A DNA stretch of 9,036 nucleotides from CAZRIE01 sp964600075. Lineage in GTDB: Bacteria > Bacteroidota > Bacteroidia > Flavobacteriales > Flavobacteriaceae. Location of the stretch: NCBI GenBank assembly GCA_964600075.1, contig CAZRIE010000146.1, positions 1-9,036 of the forward strand, given 5' to 3'. Made by a program: the position numbers and the translations under genes. Positions 6,738-9,036 of this stretch are shown here, in pieces; position 1 is the stretch's first letter; every line of letters begins with the position of its first letter. The notes beneath the pieces were generated by a model that worked only from the letters and a program-made list of their open reading frames with translations, made no database searches and had not been told where the DNA came from.

Positions 6738-6779
6738 ACCTACCCGCTCGGCAGGCGGTTAAAAGAACTCTACTTATCC

Positions 6780-7340
6780 ATGGTCGATTTAAAGCCAAAA
6801 AAAGGCAAACTCTTGATTGCAGAACCGACCCTGACGGGGGACGTATCTTTTAATCGTTCGGTTGTTCTTTTGGTCGAACATAACGAAGAAGGTTCCGTTG
6901 GTTTTATTTTAAACAAACCTTTGGAGTATGACATCAGTGATCTGGTTACCGAAATAAAAATCCCATTTCCTGTATACAACGGTGGGCCTGTCGAACAGGA
7001 TAATCTTTACTTTATTCACAAGGTACCGCATCTCATTTCCAAAAGTATCGAAATATCAGATGGAATCTATTGGGGAGGTGACTTTGACAAGACCATCGAC
7101 CTTATCAATAAAGAGGTGATCTCAGAAGAAGATATCCGTTTCTTTTTGGGCTATTCTGGTTGGTCTTCTCTACAACTCGACCAAGAGCTTTCTTCAAAAT
7201 CTTGGATTGTGGTTAAGAACGATTACGAAAGCGCCATAATACATAAATCGTCAGATGCCTTTTGGAAGGAAAAAATGGTAGAATTGGGTGGTAATTATTT
7301 GCTTTGGTCTAATTCTCCAGAGAATCCAAGCCTTAATTAA
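6780..7340 (+). CDS. yqgE: YqgE/AlgH family protein (DUF179)
   Basis: A 186-residue protein of the YqgE/AlgH family (PF02622), nearly the same length as E. coli YqgE (187). The molecular function is not known; AlgH was first linked to transcription of alginate genes in Pseudomonas, but the family is widely conserved. Signatures seen are KGKLLIAEPTL(T)GDVSFNRSVVLL (8-31), NEEGSVGFILNKPL (35-48), YNGGPVEQDNLYFIH (66-80) and GYSGWSSLQLDQEL (124-137). There is no signal peptide or membrane segment. ATG at 6780 gives the usual short N-terminus before the KKGKLLIAEP strand. It is separated from HU by a terminator and converges with the aminotransferase gene. The stop lies in a perfect 12-base palindrome, CCTTAATTAAGG (7331-7342). 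Confidence 0.95.
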   Translation: MVDLKPKKGKLLIAEPTLTGDVSFNRSVVLLVEHNEEGSVGFILNKPLEYDISDLVTEIKIPFPVYNGGPVEQDNLYFIHKVPHLISKSIEISDGIYWGGDFDKTIDLINKEVISEEDIRFFLGYSGWSSLQLDQELSSKSWIVVKNDYESAIIHKSSDAFWKEKMVELGGNYLLWSNSPENPSLN

Positions 7341-7491
7341 GGATTACAGAAAATTTCAATGGACTACCCCAAGATTCAAATTGTAAAAATCCGGAGTAAT
7401 GCACTTGCTTCAAATTCTAAACAGCAAATTCTAAAAAATCTTAGGGAATTAGTGTGCTCTTAAAGATTATTGAATTCTGCCGCCCAAAAGT

Positions 7492-8337
7492 TTAGGCTAA
7501 CCTTGCGAAAGCATTCAACTTACCAACTAAATCTTTTGCAACCGTATGTGCAAACTCCTTTTTTCTGTATTTGGTAATAGGCCGTATTCCTAAAATGCTA
7601 TTGGTTAGAAAGAGTTCATCGGCACTTTGCAGTTCGAAGGGTGAAATAGAAGCCTCTTGCATCTTATAAGAATCAAGTTTATTGACGATTTCGATTACTT
7701 TTTTTCGAATGATTCCATTCAGACAACCATCTTCTAATGGGGGCGTTTTCAGCGTATCACCTTGGACCAAAAAAATATTTCCGTTCAAAGCCTCGACCAC
7801 TTGTTTTGTATTGTTCAAAAGAAGGCAGTTTTGGTACCCGTTCTCCTGTGCAAAAATACTTCCGACCACATTTGTAATCTTATTGTTGGTCTTTAAAGTG
7901 GATAACATATCTCGATTTACATAGAAATCTTTAAAAAGTTCTACCTCATAAGAGCCATCCTGTAAAATATAAAACGGGTTCTCTAAAGGTGTAACTTCTA
8001 CAATGAAACTTATATGGTTAGTTTTAGGTAGGTATAAACCGCCTTCTTTGCGGAATACAGACAAACGAACCCGTGCGGCGCCATCATTCAAACTGTTGGA
8101 TGCCAAGGTATCTTGTGCTTTTTCTTCAAGAAATTCCATGGTGAAATTCATAGGTATTTCCATGCGCAGCATACGCATCGAAGCCATAAGCCGCAGATAA
8201 TGGTCTTCCCAAAAAATCAGCTTTCCATTTATGGCTCGAAAGGTCTCGAACAGTGAATCGCCGTAACGCAAACCACGATTCTGATGATTTAAAAAAGTAG
8301 ATTCCTCTTGAAGAAGTTCTCCATTAAAATTGACCAT
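7492..8337 (-). CDS. Class IV PLP-dependent aminotransferase (PabC/IlvE/D-Ala transaminase family)
   Basis: A 281-residue fold-type IV PLP enzyme. Features in order: RGLRYGDSLFETFR (21-34), the N-terminal family signature that in PabC-like members reads GD(x)(x)FET; the likely Schiff-base lysine K149 in STLKTNNK; E182 in VEALNGNIF, the position that contacts the pyridine nitrogen; CLNGIIR (205-211), the phosphate-binding turn; and ELFLTNSILGIRPI (241-254). Members act as 4-amino-4-deoxychorismate lyase (folate), branched-chain aminotransferase or D-amino-acid aminotransferase, and these cannot be told apart reliably here; the GDSLFET motif and length near 270-280 lean to the PabC lyase. MVNFNGE is a normal start for this group, so I keep ATG at 8337 even though a T-tract abuts it. 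It follows the START-like gene after 53 bases. Confidence 0.9.
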   Translation of the reverse strand: MVNFNGELLQEESTFLNHQNRGLRYGDSLFETFRAINGKLIFWEDHYLRLMASMRMLRMEIPMNFTMEFLEEKAQDTLASNSLNDGAARVRLSVFRKEGGLYLPKTNHISFIVEVTPLENPFYILQDGSYEVELFKDFYVNRDMLSTLKTNNKITNVVGSIFAQENGYQNCLLLNNTKQVVEALNGNIFLVQGDTLKTPPLEDGCLNGIIRKKVIEIVNKLDSYKMQEASISPFELQSADELFLTNSILGIRPITKYRKKEFAHTVAKDLVGKLNAFARLA

Positions 8338-8362
8338 AAAAAAAGCCTTAAAAAGTTAAGGC
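8338..8362 (-). terminator. Intrinsic terminator hairpin abutting the aminotransferase start codon
   Basis: Read on the minus strand, GCCTTAA (8356-8362) pairs perfectly with TTAAGGC (8345-8351) over a four-base loop and is followed at once by seven T (8338-8344) and then the ATG at 8337. It would end the START-like transcript, or act as an attenuator of the downstream aminotransferase gene. In the other orientation it has no T-tract. Confidence 0.6.
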
Positions 8363-8370
8363 CAAATATA
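8363..8370 (-). promoter_or_regulatory. Possible -7 box for the aminotransferase gene
   Basis: TATATTTG on the minus strand is an exact TAnnTTTG match placed directly before the hairpin. Transcription would begin within the 5' arm, so transcripts from here would lack the terminator stem. The nearest upstream TTG is only 12 bases away, not 19-21, so the promoter is incomplete. Confidence 0.33.
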
Positions 8371-8390
8371 AGGTTAATGACACAAAGCCG

Positions 8391-8774
8391 TTACTTCGAA
8401 CCTAAAACCTGTTTCAGATCCCCTACTTGGTTCGTCCATAACATTTTAGACTCCTCCACTTCATCCTCCTCAGCAAAATCGGTAATGAACAGCGAGACAT
8501 CTTTGGTAATCTCGTCGACAATAATCTTCATTTCGAAGAAAGAGTTATCATCATTTTCTTCCCATGCAAACTTTACGAATTCATCGCTTTTACGTTTCAA
8601 CAGCTTGGCCTCTTCTTCTGAACCATCCCATATAAAACTGAACATTTCGCCCCTAGAATTTACATTGTCGGCAAACCATTCTGAAAGCCCAGAAGGTGTC
8701 GATAAATACTGATATAGTAATTGTGGGGATGACTGTATTACGAATTCAATCTCAAATTTTATTTTATCGTCCAT
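8391..8774 (-). CDS. START-like domain protein (AHSA1/START_2 type)
   Basis: A soluble 127-residue protein with the outline of a START/Bet v1-like helix-grip fold. The first strand KIKFEIEFVIQSSP (4-17) is followed by a helix with LLYQYLSTPSGLSEWFAD (19-36), the usual (Y/L)..(L/T)(S/T)P.GL..WF.(D) signature, then FSFIWDGSEEEAKLL (45-59), FVKFAW (66-71) and FFEMKI (79-84) as strands, and an acidic turn AEEDEVEES (101-109) before a C-terminal helix. Proteins of this type are common single-domain hypotheticals in Flavobacteriia; the ligand and role are unknown. The start is ATG at 8774. The gene is upstream of the aminotransferase on the same strand, separated by an apparent terminator, so co-expression may be only partial. 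Confidence 0.88.
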   Translation of the reverse strand: MDDKIKFEIEFVIQSSPQLLYQYLSTPSGLSEWFADNVNSRGEMFSFIWDGSEEEAKLLKRKSDEFVKFAWEENDDNSFFEMKIIVDEITKDVSLFITDFAEEDEVEESKMLWTNQVGDLKQVLGSK

Positions 8775-8857
8775 TCTTAACTATTTTCTTGCGGGCAATA
8801 TATAGATTTCCTTATGATAAAAAAATAAAACCGATGAATAATTTTAAGCATGGATTG

Positions 8858-8888
8858 TTGATGAACAGAAAATTTAACTTTATATTTG
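8858..8888 (+). promoter_or_regulatory. Bacteroidota-type promoter of the tRNA gene
   Basis: TTG (8858-8860), a 20-base spacer and TATATTTG (8881-8888) match the consensus closely. The tRNA begins 22 bases after the -7 box, leaving a short 5' leader for RNase P to remove. Confidence 0.68.
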
Positions 8889-8910
8889 CACCCGTTTGAA
8901 AAAACGAGAC

Positions 8911-8984
8911 GGCGAGGTAGCTCAGGTGGTTAGAGCGCAGGATTCATAACCCTGAGGTCGGGGGTTCAATTCCCCCTCTCGCTA
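8911..8984 (+). tRNA. tRNA-Met (anticodon CAT, elongator type; Ile2 not excluded)
   Basis: A full cloverleaf of 74 bases without encoded CCA. The acceptor stem is 8911-8917 with 8977-8983; TA at 8918-8919; the D-stem GCTC with GAGC; the anticodon stem CAGGA with CCCTG; loop TTCATAA with CAT at 8945-8947; variable AGGTC; and T-stem GGGGG with CCCCC around TTCAATT. The discriminator is A8984. The anticodon stem lacks the three G-C pairs that mark initiator tRNA, so this is the elongator, or the AUA-reading isoleucine tRNA whose C34 is modified by TilS. Two odd pairs are present: G-U at both ends of the acceptor stem (1-72 and 7-66) and A-C at 31-39. Confidence 0.95.
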
Positions 8985-8998
8985 CAAGTAAACAAGGG

Positions 8999-9030
8999 AA
9001 AACCCAAGATGTAAGTCTTGGGTTTTTGTT
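8999..9030 (+). terminator. Rho-independent terminator after the tRNA
   Basis: AAAACCCAAGA (8999-9009) pairs perfectly over 11 positions with TCTTGGGTTTT (9016-9026) around a six-base loop and runs into a T-rich tail. It begins 15 bases after the tRNA end and indicates a single-tRNA transcript. Confidence 0.85.
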
Positions 9031-9036
9031 TATGTA

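Noticed and set aside
7437..7468. AATCTT / AAGATT arms between yqgE and the aminotransferase gene
   Set aside because: Six A/T-rich pairs across a 20-base loop and no T-tract.
8308..8712. 134-codon plus-strand ORF opposite the START-like gene, Ser- and Phe-rich
   Set aside because: It is the antisense shadow of the START-like and aminotransferase genes, whose products show clear family signatures.
8696..8899. 67-codon plus-strand ORF leading up to the tRNA
   Set aside because: Overlaps the START-like gene start and runs into the tRNA promoter; composition unlike a real protein.

Overview
The window looks like an ordinary chromosomal core region of a marine-type member of the Flavobacteriaceae (Bacteroidota). 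The evidence is the gene set (DUF4290 next to murA, a 630-residue RecQ with a C-terminal zinc site, a START-like protein, YqgE and an aminotransferase IV next to HU), low-to-moderate GC, almost no Shine-Dalgarno sites, and promoters of the Bacteroidota type (TTG, 19-20 bases, TAnnTTTG). I cannot name the genus from the sequence alone.

Layout. The left third is on the minus strand: DUF493 (2371-2658), then a promoter (2207-2237) driving DUF4290 (1448-2098), murA (125-1432) and the first residues of a small GNAT-like acetyltransferase cut by the left edge (1-61). A plus-strand cluster diverges from DUF493: a NadR-like P-loop ATPase (2746-3309), a RecQ-family helicase (3309-5207, start overlapping the previous stop as TGATG) and fmt (5240-6187). 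HU (6364-6636) follows with its own clear promoter and terminator, then yqgE (6780-7340). The last protein genes are on the minus strand and converge on yqgE: a START-like gene (8391-8774) and a class IV aminotransferase (7492-8337). A tRNA with anticodon CAT (8911-8984), with promoter and terminator, closes the window on the plus strand. No stretch over 300 bases lacks a gene; the longest gap is 2099-2370.

The genes are housekeeping: peptidoglycan precursor synthesis (murA), DNA unwinding (recQ), formylation of initiator tRNA (fmt), nucleoid structure (HU), probably folate or amino-acid metabolism (aminotransferase IV), and decoding of AUG (or AUA). Several are conserved proteins of unknown role (DUF4290, DUF493, YqgE, START-like).

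I found no convincing undescribed system: no mobile element, CRISPR array, phage, toxin-antitoxin or defence island. The points most worth a second look are the Cys-to-Asp change at the catalytic position of MurA (predicted fosfomycin insensitivity), a terminator hairpin whose U-tract abuts the aminotransferase start codon and overlaps a promoter-like box, paired 20-base repeats resembling DnaA boxes upstream of the HU promoter, RecQ domain order, and two probable TTG starts.
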